Shown piece after piece: positions 8,430-17,356 of a stretch of 64,000 nt of DNA. The notes under the pieces were generated by a model. It searched no databases. It was given only the letters and a program-made list of their open reading frames with translations, and had not been told where the DNA came from. Positions within the stretch are counted from its first letter, which is position 1; every line of letters starts with the position of its first letter. Source of the stretch: Bacteroidota bacterium (GTDB taxonomy: Bacteria; Bacteroidota; Bacteroidia; Bacteroidales; Lentimicrobiaceae). The stretch spans positions 62,001 to 126,000 of the forward strand of contig JAEZDY010000031.1 of the NCBI GenBank assembly GCA_023417935.1, given 5' to 3'. Made by a program: the position numbers and the translations under genes.

Positions 8430-10613
8430 TCACGACTGTTTGATAAAAGTCAGTGAATACTTTTTGTTAGGCATATTGATATCCAACTGTTTTAGGCCAT
8501 TATCGGTAACTGTTATTAAGGCTTCCAGGTCAATCAGCGATTTAGTCATGAAACTATACCGGGTTTGTGTTTTTATGATAATTGTATTTCCTGCAATATC
8601 TTCTTCACGTTTTGCAAAAGTCATCAAATACTGAGGCTTTATGAAAAGTACAAATGGAGCAATAAAGTCCTGTATCATCCTTAGTGTTGAGTAAGGTAAA
8701 ATAGTAGGCGGAAATACATCTTTTAGTTCAAGGTCTTTATAGTATCCCAGCGAAATCTGGTAAACAGAGATAAAAAAGTAGAAGAGCATGCTGTTTCTAT
8801 CGCCCTCAAAATGAGTGAAGTAAAATAGCTTGCCCTCTGTTTTAAGCCATGCTGTTGAATTACTCGCAGCACAATATATGTATGTATTGTTGTAGATGTC
8901 GGTCAATACGTCCCAGTGTCCTTTTGAGCCATCACCCAGATCAAATTCTAATACCTGACCCGGTATAAAGCGGAATGATTTTTCGAGTGCATTATCAGGA
9001 TGAATATTTGACACCTCTTCGTCTATGCCCGGTATCTCGTAAATCCTCAGATTTAAGCTTCCATTTTTGCTTATGTATTGTGAGATAGGATAGTTAATGG
9101 TTGCTGAACCAATGTATGGATTAGCCTGCACCTGGAAGTGCAAATGAGGATAAGGTGATCTTCCTGAATTTCCGCTTTGAGCTATTACCTGTCCTTTTTG
9201 TACAAATGTACCCTTTGGATACAGGGCACTGCCTTTCTTTAAATGACTTACCTTAGTATAAAGCTGATAAGCATGTTTGATAACAATGGTGTTGCCCCAG
9301 TTTTGAACCAAGTTATAGCTGCCGGGTATATTATCATCAAGGTGATCAGTTACTTCCTGTATCCAGCCATCCGCAGGAGCAAGAACTGGTTTATTGAATG
9401 CATAATAGTCAGTAAGTGCCGCGCCATCATTTTCATACTCTTTACCTTGCTCATCCCTTATTATAAAGTCCCAGGCATGTTTCCATTCGTCCTTATGGGT
9501 TATATCGCCGTTGTGTGCTTGATTAATATGCCTGAATCCAAAGAAAGGCAGCGACAATGGAATGTACCATTTATTTCTGAAGCGTGCGTGGGCATTTACA
9601 TTGGCATAAAGATTTTTTTCAGGTGAATAATGCTGAATTAGCACTAATTCAGGTCCTGCGGTAATGCGTTCCCTGAATTTCAGGGCATACAGGAACATCA
9701 GCACTACCATATTAAAAGGCAGCGAGTAAACGGGCAATTGGTAAATGCCCAACACCTGAATTGCTGCACTGGTTATCATTGATACCAAAGGAGTTATCAG
9801 AACAACCCACATTAGCGACCATCCTGAAGCTATAGTGAAAAAACTCCCTATGGCAATGGCCGTAAGTATATGGTTGAAGCCTATGTAACTATAGTCAAGT
9901 TCATGAATATCAGCACCAATCACCATATAGAAAAGCCAGGCTGCAGTAAATCCGGCTATCGAATATATAAGGGCAATCCTGGAATAAATAAGTAGTCCGA
10001 TGGCAATCAAAATGCCAGAAAGCAAATGGTACTGGAAAATGATTGCACCCAGTGACTTGAAGTAGGTCTTAACGTATACAGGCCAATTCAGTCCATCAAA
10101 CCAAAGGTACACATCTACAAATAGTTTGCCTCCTCTGAGGTACATAGTGTTTAGGGTGAAGATGCCTGATTCACCGATACTCAGGCTTGAATACCCCCGT
10201 GTTGCAATGATTGCCAGCCAAATGGAGAAAAGGAATGGTAGTGTAAGGTATGAAAGCCCATACTTGCCAATTACGCCTTCAAACGCAAGTGTCATAAGTA
10301 AAGTAGTCAAGGTAATGAAAACCAGGATTATGTAGAAAGCAGGAGAGGGTTGAATGGCGAGGCCCATACCCAAACCCACCAATAAAGCATTAAATGAGTA
10401 AAGCCCTTCACTGATCTTCTTTTTATTGAGGCCTAACAGCATTGCAAATGCATTACTTATAACCACAGCAATAATACCTGCCGTACCGGCAAACAAGTCA
10501 AAGAAACTTACCATTATAAGTATGATACCAAATACCATGTTCTTCGAGAAGAAGATCATGGTATAACTGTTCAGAATGCCTGCGGCAAATATTTTTAAAT
10601 CGCGGTTGTGCAT
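8430..10613 (-). CDS. Urea transporter fused to an M23 (LytM-like) peptidase domain
   Basis: A protein of 727 residues with two parts. Residues about 5-312 form a multi-helix membrane domain with both urea-transporter signatures: LSYLTLPF (120-127) and LPVYSLPF (293-300), plus the family stretch LYSFNALLVGLGMGL. Residues about 355-500 resemble an M23 metallopeptidase: HAWD (379-382), KHAYQLYTKVSHL (His447, His457), the loop SGNSGRSPYPHLHFQV (HLH 490-492). The first ligand pair is spaced HxxD instead of the usual HxxxD, so activity is uncertain. The C-terminal 200 residues are of unknown fold. The gene begins three bases after the PLP-enzyme stop, so the two are almost certainly cotranscribed. 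A dual role in solute transport and cell-wall or peptide handling is inferred, not shown. Confidence 0.85.
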   Translation of the reverse strand: MHNRDLKIFAAGILNSYTMIFFSKNMVFGIILIMVSFFDLFAGTAGIIAVVISNAFAMLLGLNKKKISEGLYSFNALLVGLGMGLAIQPSPAFYIILVFITLTTLLMTLAFEGVIGKYGLSYLTLPFLFSIWLAIIATRGYSSLSIGESGIFTLNTMYLRGGKLFVDVYLWFDGLNWPVYVKTYFKSLGAIIFQYHLLSGILIAIGLLIYSRIALIYSIAGFTAAWLFYMVIGADIHELDYSYIGFNHILTAIAIGSFFTIASGWSLMWVVLITPLVSMITSAAIQVLGIYQLPVYSLPFNMVVLMFLYALKFRERITAGPELVLIQHYSPEKNLYANVNAHARFRNKWYIPLSLPFFGFRHINQAHNGDITHKDEWKHAWDFIIRDEQGKEYENDGAALTDYYAFNKPVLAPADGWIQEVTDHLDDNIPGSYNLVQNWGNTIVIKHAYQLYTKVSHLKKGSALYPKGTFVQKGQVIAQSGNSGRSPYPHLHFQVQANPYIGSATINYPISQYISKNGSLNLRIYEIPGIDEEVSNIHPDNALEKSFRFIPGQVLEFDLGDGSKGHWDVLTDIYNNTYIYCAASNSTAWLKTEGKLFYFTHFEGDRNSMLFYFFISVYQISLGYYKDLELKDVFPPTILPYSTLRMIQDFIAPFVLFIKPQYLMTFAKREEDIAGNTIIIKTQTRYSFMTKSLIDLEALITVTDNGLKQLDINMPNKKYSLTFIKQS

Positions 10614-10616
10614 TTA

Positions 10617-11975
10617 TTATAGATGATTGATCACAAGCTTATCAGGCATTTTTTCATGGTGTTGTATACTCTCCATGTTCTCAGCCTCACGTATGAGTTG
10701 TACCTCACCTGAGGAATCAACGAGAACTATATTAGGCCTCAGCGTTATAAATTGCATCCATTGGGTCATGTTATATGCTCCCACATTGTGTATTACAACC
10801 TGGTCACCTTTATTTAGTATTGGCAGGTTCACACTCTCGCGCAAGCAGTCAATATTCATGCATAGAGGCCCGTATAAAACAGTGTCTTCCCTGTATTGTG
10901 ATGCACCCTGTGCCGGTGATATCTGATGCTGATACCAAAAGGAAGTGAACATGATATTTACTCCTGCGTCTATAATTGTTGCTCTTTTTCCATTTGATAA
11001 CCGCTTATTGGCAATCACCGTTGAGATCAGGAAAGCCGCACTATCAACCAATGCCCTTCCCGTTTCAAGTATTAGCAACGGCAATGAGTCAGGCTTTAAT
11101 GAGCTATTAAGCAAAGCTGATGAAATAGCTTCAGCATATTCATCGAACGATGGGCTTATGTCACTACCCGGTAAGTACGAGCCTTTCAATGTGTTCTTTG
11201 AAGCAAAGCCACCACCAAGGTCAATGTATTTTAAGGTGTGATTGAATTTTTGCTGCAGACCCATTGCAAGATCTGCGAGTTTTGTTGCTGCAATGCCGTA
11301 TGCGCTGGCAGCCATGATGAATGTTCCGATATGTGTATGTAATCCCATCAGGTCAAGCTTTCCTGAATGCATGATCTTGTTGATGGCATCCCATGCTTGT
11401 CCGTTTTCATAATTGAATCCAAACCTATCCCATTGTGGATAAATGCCCGTGTCCATATTAACCCTTATAGCAACCCGTGGTCTTTGACTTGCCTTTTCAG
11501 CAATGTCAATTAATTGGTATAGCTCGTCGAGGTGATCAATATGTATGAGTGAGCCATTGTTTGCAGCAGTCAATAGCTCTTCATCTGATTTACCGGGGCC
11601 GTTGAAGATGATTTTTTTGGGATCAACATTATTTGCAATGGCTTTATTATACTCAAATCCTGAAACCACTTCAGCCCATGAACCTTCACTGTGAAATATA
11701 TTGCATATTGCTGAAAGGTAATTGGTTTTATACGACCAGGCGAATTGAACATTTGGATATCGGGTACTGAATGCCTTATATGCTTTACGATATGTTTGCC
11801 TGATACTTTCCTCCGAAATAACAAATAAGGGTGAACCATGATTTTCAACAAGCTTTTTCACTGGCACACCAAAAACATGAGTCATGGCAGGTGTTTCAGC
11901 TCTCATCCCAAATTTTCCGGGCATGCCTGCATCAAGCTTAATGATATGGGGACGTTCGTATACTTTCTTTTCCAT
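10617..11975 (-). CDS. Fold-type III PLP-dependent decarboxylase-like enzyme
   Basis: A protein of 452 residues related to diaminopimelate/ornithine decarboxylases (alanine racemase fold). Visible motifs are the Schiff-base lysine in FAWSYKTNYLSAI (Lys83), the HxHIG segment GLHTHIGT (211-218), the phosphate-binding glycine run YIDLGGGFAS (250-259), ETGRALV, and the active-site Cys in YGPLCMNIDCLRE near the C-terminal barrel. The N-terminal 35 residues are extra relative to LysA. Because it sits with a PqqD-like protein and an ATP-grasp ligase rather than in a lysine operon, it more likely acts on a specialised amino-acid substrate. Decarboxylation is assumed from the family; the substrate is unknown. 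It is 22 bases after the ATP-grasp gene and three before the transporter gene. Confidence 0.82.
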   Translation of the reverse strand: MEKKVYERPHIIKLDAGMPGKFGMRAETPAMTHVFGVPVKKLVENHGSPLFVISEESIRQTYRKAYKAFSTRYPNVQFAWSYKTNYLSAICNIFHSEGSWAEVVSGFEYNKAIANNVDPKKIIFNGPGKSDEELLTAANNGSLIHIDHLDELYQLIDIAEKASQRPRVAIRVNMDTGIYPQWDRFGFNYENGQAWDAINKIMHSGKLDLMGLHTHIGTFIMAASAYGIAATKLADLAMGLQQKFNHTLKYIDLGGGFASKNTLKGSYLPGSDISPSFDEYAEAISSALLNSSLKPDSLPLLILETGRALVDSAAFLISTVIANKRLSNGKRATIIDAGVNIMFTSFWYQHQISPAQGASQYREDTVLYGPLCMNIDCLRESVNLPILNKGDQVVIHNVGAYNMTQWMQFITLRPNIVLVDSSGEVQLIREAENMESIQHHEKMPDKLVINHL

Positions 11976-11997
11976 TTGCTTTATTCTTTAAACTCAT

Positions 11998-13044
11998 TTA
12001 TAACTCACCATTCACTGACAAATTCTCAAACTCGCTCCTGTCAACTATCAAGTCATAGGAATACCTGATAAAGAGCTTGCCTACATCATAAGCAGGCAAT
12101 TGCACCACCTCATTTCCTAAGGCAAGGTTAACCAGTGCCTCAGGTATATTCTGACCTACTCCAACTGCCAGATACACCCATGCAGGTATACGCGGGTTAA
12201 TTTCCATAAGGTAATAGGTGTTATCACTTGTTTTCATCAGTTCGAGCTCAAATGCACCCCTCCATTTGGTGGAGCTGATAAATTTTTCAGTTAATGCTAT
12301 TAGCTTATTGTCCTCAATACTAATACCAGCCCAGGCTTTACCTTTATCAGTGATAAATTGCTTGCGCATTGGCACGGCAGCCAACATATTTCCTTTGCCA
12401 TCGCCTAATCCAATTACATTGTATTCAGTCCCCTGAACAAATTTTTGCACCACCACAGGGTAGCCCCACTTAGCAGTTATTTTGCTGAAGTAGCTTCGGG
12501 CCTGCTCAATATTATGGGCTACGTAGGCATCATACCATTTGCCTTTGATCATCACAGGATAGTCAAACTCATCTTCAAGGTTACGCAGATCATAAGGATC
12601 GGATATCGCTTTCCCGAAAGGAACATCAATGCCATACTTTTTACCGAAATCTGAAAGGTTAACCTTATGTCGCTCCTCGAACTGCTCAAATGTTGGAAGG
12701 AACATGTGTATGTCCATAGCCAGCAGTTTCTTCTCAAGCTTCATAAATGAATACAATTCAGCATCAAAGTTTGGAATTATCACATCAAGATTCTCACGAC
12801 TATGAATATACTCAAGCCTGCTTAGAAGTGCGTCAGTACCCTCCGAAGGGTAAGGAATCATGTAGCTCTTATCAACCAGATTATGCATATATATACCAGG
12901 CTCAAGTGATTCATAAGCCAGGCCAATTATGCGTACATTAAAAGATAAAGCTTCCTTTAAAGCTCTGATCACTGGGACTCCCGGTCCCGGACTATCAATT
13001 GCATTTAGTCCTGTAACGCCGATATTAAGTGTAGGCTTAGTCAT
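11998..13044 (-). CDS. ATP-grasp ligase (CarB-like)
   Basis: A protein of 348 residues. An N-terminal Rossmann-like part (NIGVTGLNAIDSPGPGVPVIRAL) is followed by an ATP-grasp domain: YPVMIKGKWYDAYV (Lys binding ATP), VVQKFVQGTEYNVIGLGD, FELELMK and the magnesium-binding MEINPRIPAW. Such enzymes join a carboxylate to an amine through an acyl phosphate. The start is the ATG at 13044; it overlaps the stop of the PqqD-like gene by eight bases, implying translational coupling. An earlier TTG start at 13056 is possible but unnecessary. Pairing with a PqqD/RRE-like protein suggests the substrate is presented by that partner, as in peptide-modifying systems, but no precursor peptide is visible. Confidence 0.82.
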   Translation of the reverse strand: MTKPTLNIGVTGLNAIDSPGPGVPVIRALKEALSFNVRIIGLAYESLEPGIYMHNLVDKSYMIPYPSEGTDALLSRLEYIHSRENLDVIIPNFDAELYSFMKLEKKLLAMDIHMFLPTFEQFEERHKVNLSDFGKKYGIDVPFGKAISDPYDLRNLEDEFDYPVMIKGKWYDAYVAHNIEQARSYFSKITAKWGYPVVVQKFVQGTEYNVIGLGDGKGNMLAAVPMRKQFITDKGKAWAGISIEDNKLIALTEKFISSTKWRGAFELELMKTSDNTYYLMEINPRIPAWVYLAVGVGQNIPEALVNLALGNEVVQLPAYDVGKLFIRYSYDLIVDRSEFENLSVNGEL

Positions 13045-13285
13045 TGTTATCAACAAGCAGGTAATGTTTCAGCACGTTCTTAAAGTCGAGCAGGTCTCTT
13101 GAAATTTCCCGCTCTTCAACTTGGTATTCATCTTGCATGCGACTAATGATTTCATCATCATTAAGTCCCTCCTTAAAATAGGAAATAAGCTTTAGGCCAA
13201 CAGGGTTTAAGGTGAATGATTCACCTGTAGAAGGATTAAATAAGAAGCCGGTTTCGCTTATCGCAATATTTTGATTCATCCTCAT
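13037..13285 (-). CDS. PqqD-like (RRE fold) peptide-binding protein
   Basis: An 82-residue protein with the PqqD pattern: an N-terminal strand pair (IAISETGFLFNPSTGESFTLN), PVGLKLISYFKEG, then a helical half (NDDEIISRMQDEY, DLLDFKNVLKHYLLV). In known systems PqqD/RRE domains hold a leader peptide for a modifying enzyme. The start is the ATG at 13285; a GTG at 13291 and an ATG at 13279 are alternatives. It is the first gene of a six-gene unit and overlaps the ATP-grasp gene. I looked for a short precursor gene next to it on both strands and found none, so its ligand may be encoded elsewhere or may not be a peptide. Confidence 0.75.
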   Translation of the reverse strand: MRMNQNIAISETGFLFNPSTGESFTLNPVGLKLISYFKEGLNDDEIISRMQDEYQVEEREISRDLLDFKNVLKHYLLVDNND

Positions 13286-13483
13286 AATCACATAGTTTGA
13301 TTTAATAATCTTTGGAGCAATTTACGATTATTTTTCAATCGCAAATGATTTCCTTCTCTCTTCCCCAATTATACACGGTTTTGGGTACATACCCTTACGG
13401 GCTTAAATAATTATTTTCACTACTTAACATGCACTGTGAAATCAAGAGAGAAGACATCAATTTTATCCTCAGTCACTTTTTTG

Positions 13484-13491
13484 TACCTTTG
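13484..13491 (+). promoter_or_regulatory. -7 element (TACCTTTG) of the P-loop kinase gene
   Basis: A perfect TAnnTTTG match, 15 bases before the ATG at 13507. It lies inside the longer open frame and so decides the start. Confidence 0.65.
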
Positions 13492-13506
13492 CGGAAAGTC
13501 CAACTC

Positions 13507-14067
13507 ATGCTCATTATTGGAATTACTGGCACTTTGGGTGCAGGAAAGGGAACTATAGTAGATTATCTTGTGAGGTATAAGAACTTCAGGCATCTCTCTG
13601 TAAGACAATTTCTCATTGAAAAGATCAAGGAACAGGGATACGAGGTAAACCGCGATTCAATGGTATTAGTGGCTAATCAATTACGTGCTGAGAATTCTCC
13701 TTCCTTTATTGTTGATCAGTTATACGAAGAGGCATTACTAAGTGGTGATAATTGTATTATTGAAAGCATACGCACACCGGGAGAAGTAATGTCACTTCGT
13801 GAAAAGGGCAATTTCTATCTCATTGCCGTTGATGCATTGCCTGAACTAAGGTATGAGCGTATCTTCAAAAGAAAAACTGAAACTGACAGCATCAGCTATG
13901 ATGTTTTCCTTGAAAACGAACTTAGAGAAATGAATTCCCCTGATCCTAACAACCAAAATATTGGGAAATGCATGCAAATGGCCGATTTCGTCTTTTCAAA
14001 CAATGGTACCGTTGAAGAGCTTGAATCATCTATAGAGCAAACGCTCTTCTCCATCCCCGGCAATTAA
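13507..14067 (+). CDS. P-loop nucleoside/nucleotide kinase-like protein
   Basis: A cytoplasmic protein of 186 residues. The Walker A loop GITGTLGAGKGT is at residues 4-15, followed by the switch-like RHLSVRQFL, the core IIESIRTPGEV and a helical lid (RYERIFKRKTETD). It resembles the dephospho-CoA kinase/adenylate kinase superfamily, but is not a full match to CoaE or Adk, so the substrate is open. The longer frame from 13429 is rejected because the promoter's -7 element falls within it. It is divergent from the PqqD operon and is followed by a gene-free region containing a long hairpin. Confidence 0.7.
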   Translation: MLIIGITGTLGAGKGTIVDYLVRYKNFRHLSVRQFLIEKIKEQGYEVNRDSMVLVANQLRAENSPSFIVDQLYEEALLSGDNCIIESIRTPGEVMSLREKGNFYLIAVDALPELRYERIFKRKTETDSISYDVFLENELREMNSPDPNNQNIGKCMQMADFVFSNNGTVEELESSIEQTLFSIPGN

Positions 14068-14246
14068 TTTCAACTTACTTTTCTTTTTGAAGTTTTGTAT
14101 TATCCTCCAGACTTTTACAGGAGGATTCCACCTTTTGTTTACTTCTTCATCCTTCAAGGACTTATAAAACGGTATTATTTTTATTTGACGGGAACGAAGT
14201 GTGTTTTAAAAGCAGTCAAGATGGATAGATGATCCATTAAGATCAT

Positions 14247-14319
14247 AAGCGATACATAAGCGTCTTATAAGCGTCTTATAAGCGTTTTTTAACGCTTGTA
14301 AGACGCTTGTGTATCGCTT
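14247..14319. repeat. Long imperfect palindrome with duplicated 11-bp unit
   Basis: The right arm reversed (AAGCGATACACAAGCGTCTT and onward) matches the left arm AAGCGATACATAAGCGTCTT base for base except for T/C (G-U pairable) differences. The left arm carries one extra copy of AAGCGTCTTAT. The hairpin is followed by AAAACCGCTTAAAAATTT, not by a T run. Confidence 0.8.
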
Positions 14320-14393
14320 TAAAACCGCTTAAAAATTTAATGGAACTATAACATATTGTGATAAAAAATAAAATGCAGGAAATAGGATGTGCC

Positions 14394-14422
14394 AAAAAAA
14401 AAGCCTCTAATGAGGCTTTTTT
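14394..14422. terminator. Bidirectional rho-independent terminator
   Basis: An A run, GCCTC (14403-14407), a four-base loop, GAGGC (14412-14416) and a T run. It serves the M16 peptidase gene on the minus strand and the kinase gene on the plus strand. Confidence 0.85.
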
Positions 14423-14476
14423 CGCTTACTGGTAGCACCCAGCTATAAAAATTGGCTGCACCAAAATATTGATAGC

Positions 14477-17326
14477 TTATAATTTAATCGTATTTCCTTT
14501 CTTGTCAAGCATTACCGGTTCGCCGAGTCCTGCTTCTTTCAATCTCTCAAGCTGTGTGCGGGCATCACCAACAACTACATATACCATTTTGTCAGGTTGA
14601 ATGTATTTGTTATACGCTGCTTTAGCCTGCTCAAGGGTCAACTTTTCTGCCATTTGCTCTTCTTGCTTTACATAATCAGCAGGTAGGTTAAATGTTGAAA
14701 TGTCGTGAAGCATTCCCATAAGGCTTCCAATAGTTTCAAATTTTCCGGCATTTGAACGTATCATTGCATTTCGGGTAGTTTCAAGATCAGTGTCAGAATA
14801 GTTTTTACCGTAAGAAGTCATAATCTCGCGGAAGAGGTTAACTGACTCAAGGGTGTACATTGACTGAACGCTTGAACTTGCAACAAATGGGCCAACTGTA
14901 ACGCGAGGCATCAGGAAGGAATATGCTCCATAGGTGTAGCCTTTTTCGAGCCTAAGCACTTCAAATAACTTTGAGCCAGAACCATCTCCTAGTTTATAAT
15001 TAGCGAACATTGTAGGGAAATAATCCGGATTATCACGTGAAACAGCCAAAGAGCCAATCATAATAACCGATTGTTTTGCATTGGGTACATCAACAAAGTA
15101 AAGTGTAGGTTTCTCATTTTGAGCAGGCAGGTCATATTTTGGGAAAACTACATTAGTTGCTTTCCAATTTCTTTCCAGATTGCTCAATGATTTCAAAGCT
15201 TCATCCTTCTTAATATCACCAGCTATATGAAAACTTGCAATAGATGCAGAGAACGCCTTGGCGTAATATGCCTGCAAATCGTCCATGGTAATGCTTTCAA
15301 CTGATGCCACAGTACCTGAACCGGGGAAAGAAAGAATATGGTTGTCACCATAAAGCTTTTTGTAGAATATGGTACCCGCAATAGCATTAGGATTAGCTTC
15401 GCGTTGAACAATACTGCTAATTGCAGCTTGCTTCAAACGATCGAATTCCTGAGCATCCCAGCGTGGTTCAAGTATAATCTTCTCAACGAGTGCAAGCACG
15501 TGCTGATAATTTCTGGAAAGGCAGTTAGCGGTAAGGGTAATAAATTCAGCTGAAGAGTTGATATTGATTTTTGCACCTAGCTGACCAATTGCTTCTTCCA
15601 ATTCTTCAGGGGTCATATCTTTGGTACCCTCCATCATAAGGTCAGCCAAAAGTTTTGAAACACCAACTTTGTCGGTATTTTCAAGTAACTGGCCACCTTT
15701 TAGCCTGATAGAGAATTGAACCAGGGGTAATTCATGGCTTTCAATACCATATACGTCAAGGTTGTTGGAAAGTTTAGCATTGTAAACCTTTGGCGTTGAA
15801 AGCAATGGTTTAGCACCTAATGCCGGCTCAATACTGCGGTCGAAAGTTGAAGGGGTTTTCTGGAATTCTTCTGCAACTTCAGTTTCACCTTTTGATTCTG
15901 AGCCTGTATCTTCAATTGATTCTTCTACTACTGATGCTTTTGTTGAGCCTGTTAGTATAAGTTGTGCTTGTCCTTTAGGTACAAAGCTGGTAGCTACAAA
16001 GTTTTTATTCTTTATGTATTTCTCGTAAACCCTCATTACATCAGCCTTTGTTACTGCATTTAGTAATTTCACGTCATCCATCATACGGGCGGGGTCACCT
16101 CCGAATACATTGGCCTGAACCAGTTGGAACGACTTGCCAAGTAAGCTTGAAATGCTATTGTAAAATTGAGTTTCACGAATATTCTTAATTCGCTGGAGGT
16201 CAGATTCAGTGAATCCTGTTTTTTCAAACTGAGCATAACCTTCATTAATAGCTTCCATAACTGCATCAAGGCTGGTGTTTTCAAATGCCTTTATACTGAT
16301 GCTGAATTTTCCGGCTAACTCCTGTGAATTATTATACACTGAAATATCAGGTGCCAGGTTTCGCTTTTCAACTATCTCTTTATAGAGCGGGGCTTTTTTT
16401 CCTTCAGCAAGTAAATCAGCCAATACATCCAAAGCGTATGAGTCAGGATGATAATGCTCAACTGTTGGAATAGCAATGGTCAATTCAGGCAATCGAGCAA
16501 AGTTGTCTTCATGGTATAGCTTTTTGGTTTCAGTAAGTACTGCCGGCATAGGCTTAATAGCCTCAGGTTTCTTTCGTGCTTTGAATTCACCAAAGTATTT
16601 TTGAACAAGTTTCTTAACTTCGTCAGGATTGAAATCACCGGCAATTACCATTGTAGCATTATTAACCCCATAGTAATTATGGTAGAACTCTTTAACATCC
16701 TCAAGGGTAGCACTTCTAAGATCATCCATTGACCCAATCACCTGCCATGAATATGGGTGTGAAGGGGGGTATAGGTTTTGATCGAGAACATAATCACCAT
16801 GGCCATAAGGCTGGTTATCAACCCGCTGACGTTTTTCGTTAATTACGATGTCTTTCTCACGATCCAGTGCACCTTGTGTTACAGTGTTAATCAGGAAGCC
16901 CATGCGATCACTTTCCATCCATAGGATTTTCTCGAGGGCATCTTTAGGAACAACCTCATAATAAACGGTGCCGTCGTTCCAGGTACCGCCATTAAAAGTT
17001 CCGCCAAGGTCATCTATTTTTTTAAAGAACACGCCTTTGCCCACATTCTCTGAATTCTGGAATAGCATGTGCTCAAAGAAATGTGCAAAACCTGTTTTAC
17101 CGGGTTTTTCACGGCTTGATCCTACATGGAAGAGGATAGCTACAGACACAATGGGATCGGAAGCATCGTGGTGCAACACCACCTGCAGGCCATTATCAAG
17201 TTGATACTTTTCAAATTCTACCTTGAAGTTACCTCCGGCTGCCTTTTGGGCTACCGCTTCAGGGAGATTGGTTAATAGTGAACCGATCATGATTCCCATA
17301 GTTAATAGTTTAGTTAGTTTTGTCAT
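14477..17326 (-). CDS. M16 family zinc metallopeptidase (pitrilysin-like, two-domain)
   Basis: A protein of 949 residues, signal peptide to about residue 27 (LTNLPEAVAQ), so periplasmic or envelope-attached. The first M16 unit carries the inverted zinc motif HFFEH (His82, Glu85, His86) and a downstream Glu near residue 164 in VINEKRQR. The second unit (from about residue 505) lacks the motif, as is usual for the non-catalytic half. An acidic linker (VEESIEDTGSESKGETEVAEEF, about residues 468-489) joins the two halves. These enzymes degrade oligopeptides in a closed chamber. It lies 30 bases after arcA and is the last gene of a queG-arcA-M16 unit closed by the terminator at 14394-14422. Confidence 0.92.
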   Translation of the reverse strand: MTKLTKLLTMGIMIGSLLTNLPEAVAQKAAGGNFKVEFEKYQLDNGLQVVLHHDASDPIVSVAILFHVGSSREKPGKTGFAHFFEHMLFQNSENVGKGVFFKKIDDLGGTFNGGTWNDGTVYYEVVPKDALEKILWMESDRMGFLINTVTQGALDREKDIVINEKRQRVDNQPYGHGDYVLDQNLYPPSHPYSWQVIGSMDDLRSATLEDVKEFYHNYYGVNNATMVIAGDFNPDEVKKLVQKYFGEFKARKKPEAIKPMPAVLTETKKLYHEDNFARLPELTIAIPTVEHYHPDSYALDVLADLLAEGKKAPLYKEIVEKRNLAPDISVYNNSQELAGKFSISIKAFENTSLDAVMEAINEGYAQFEKTGFTESDLQRIKNIRETQFYNSISSLLGKSFQLVQANVFGGDPARMMDDVKLLNAVTKADVMRVYEKYIKNKNFVATSFVPKGQAQLILTGSTKASVVEESIEDTGSESKGETEVAEEFQKTPSTFDRSIEPALGAKPLLSTPKVYNAKLSNNLDVYGIESHELPLVQFSIRLKGGQLLENTDKVGVSKLLADLMMEGTKDMTPEELEEAIGQLGAKININSSAEFITLTANCLSRNYQHVLALVEKIILEPRWDAQEFDRLKQAAISSIVQREANPNAIAGTIFYKKLYGDNHILSFPGSGTVASVESITMDDLQAYYAKAFSASIASFHIAGDIKKDEALKSLSNLERNWKATNVVFPKYDLPAQNEKPTLYFVDVPNAKQSVIMIGSLAVSRDNPDYFPTMFANYKLGDGSGSKLFEVLRLEKGYTYGAYSFLMPRVTVGPFVASSSVQSMYTLESVNLFREIMTSYGKNYSDTDLETTRNAMIRSNAGKFETIGSLMGMLHDISTFNLPADYVKQEEQMAEKLTLEQAKAAYNKYIQPDKMVYVVVGDARTQLERLKEAGLGEPVMLDKKGNTIKL

Positions 17327-17356
17327 AAGATGGTATGTTGGTTATTATCAAAAATC

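Larger units (their letters stand above)
14068..14476. other. Gene-free region with three hairpins
   Basis: No open frame of note. It holds a small stem ATCCTCC/GGAGGAT at 14102-14126 (possible terminator of the kinase gene, with a poor T tract), the long imperfect palindrome at 14247-14319 and a strong bidirectional terminator at 14394-14422. It separates two convergent genes. Confidence 0.7.

Noticed and set aside
13037..13483. RiPP precursor peptide gene next to the PqqD-like gene
   Set aside because: No short frame with a plausible start and leader/core layout was found on either strand; the visible frames overlap other genes or promoters.
14247..14319. Insertion-sequence end or MITE
   Set aside because: No transposase, no target duplication seen, and the palindrome is compact with internal unit duplication; a hairpin element fits better.
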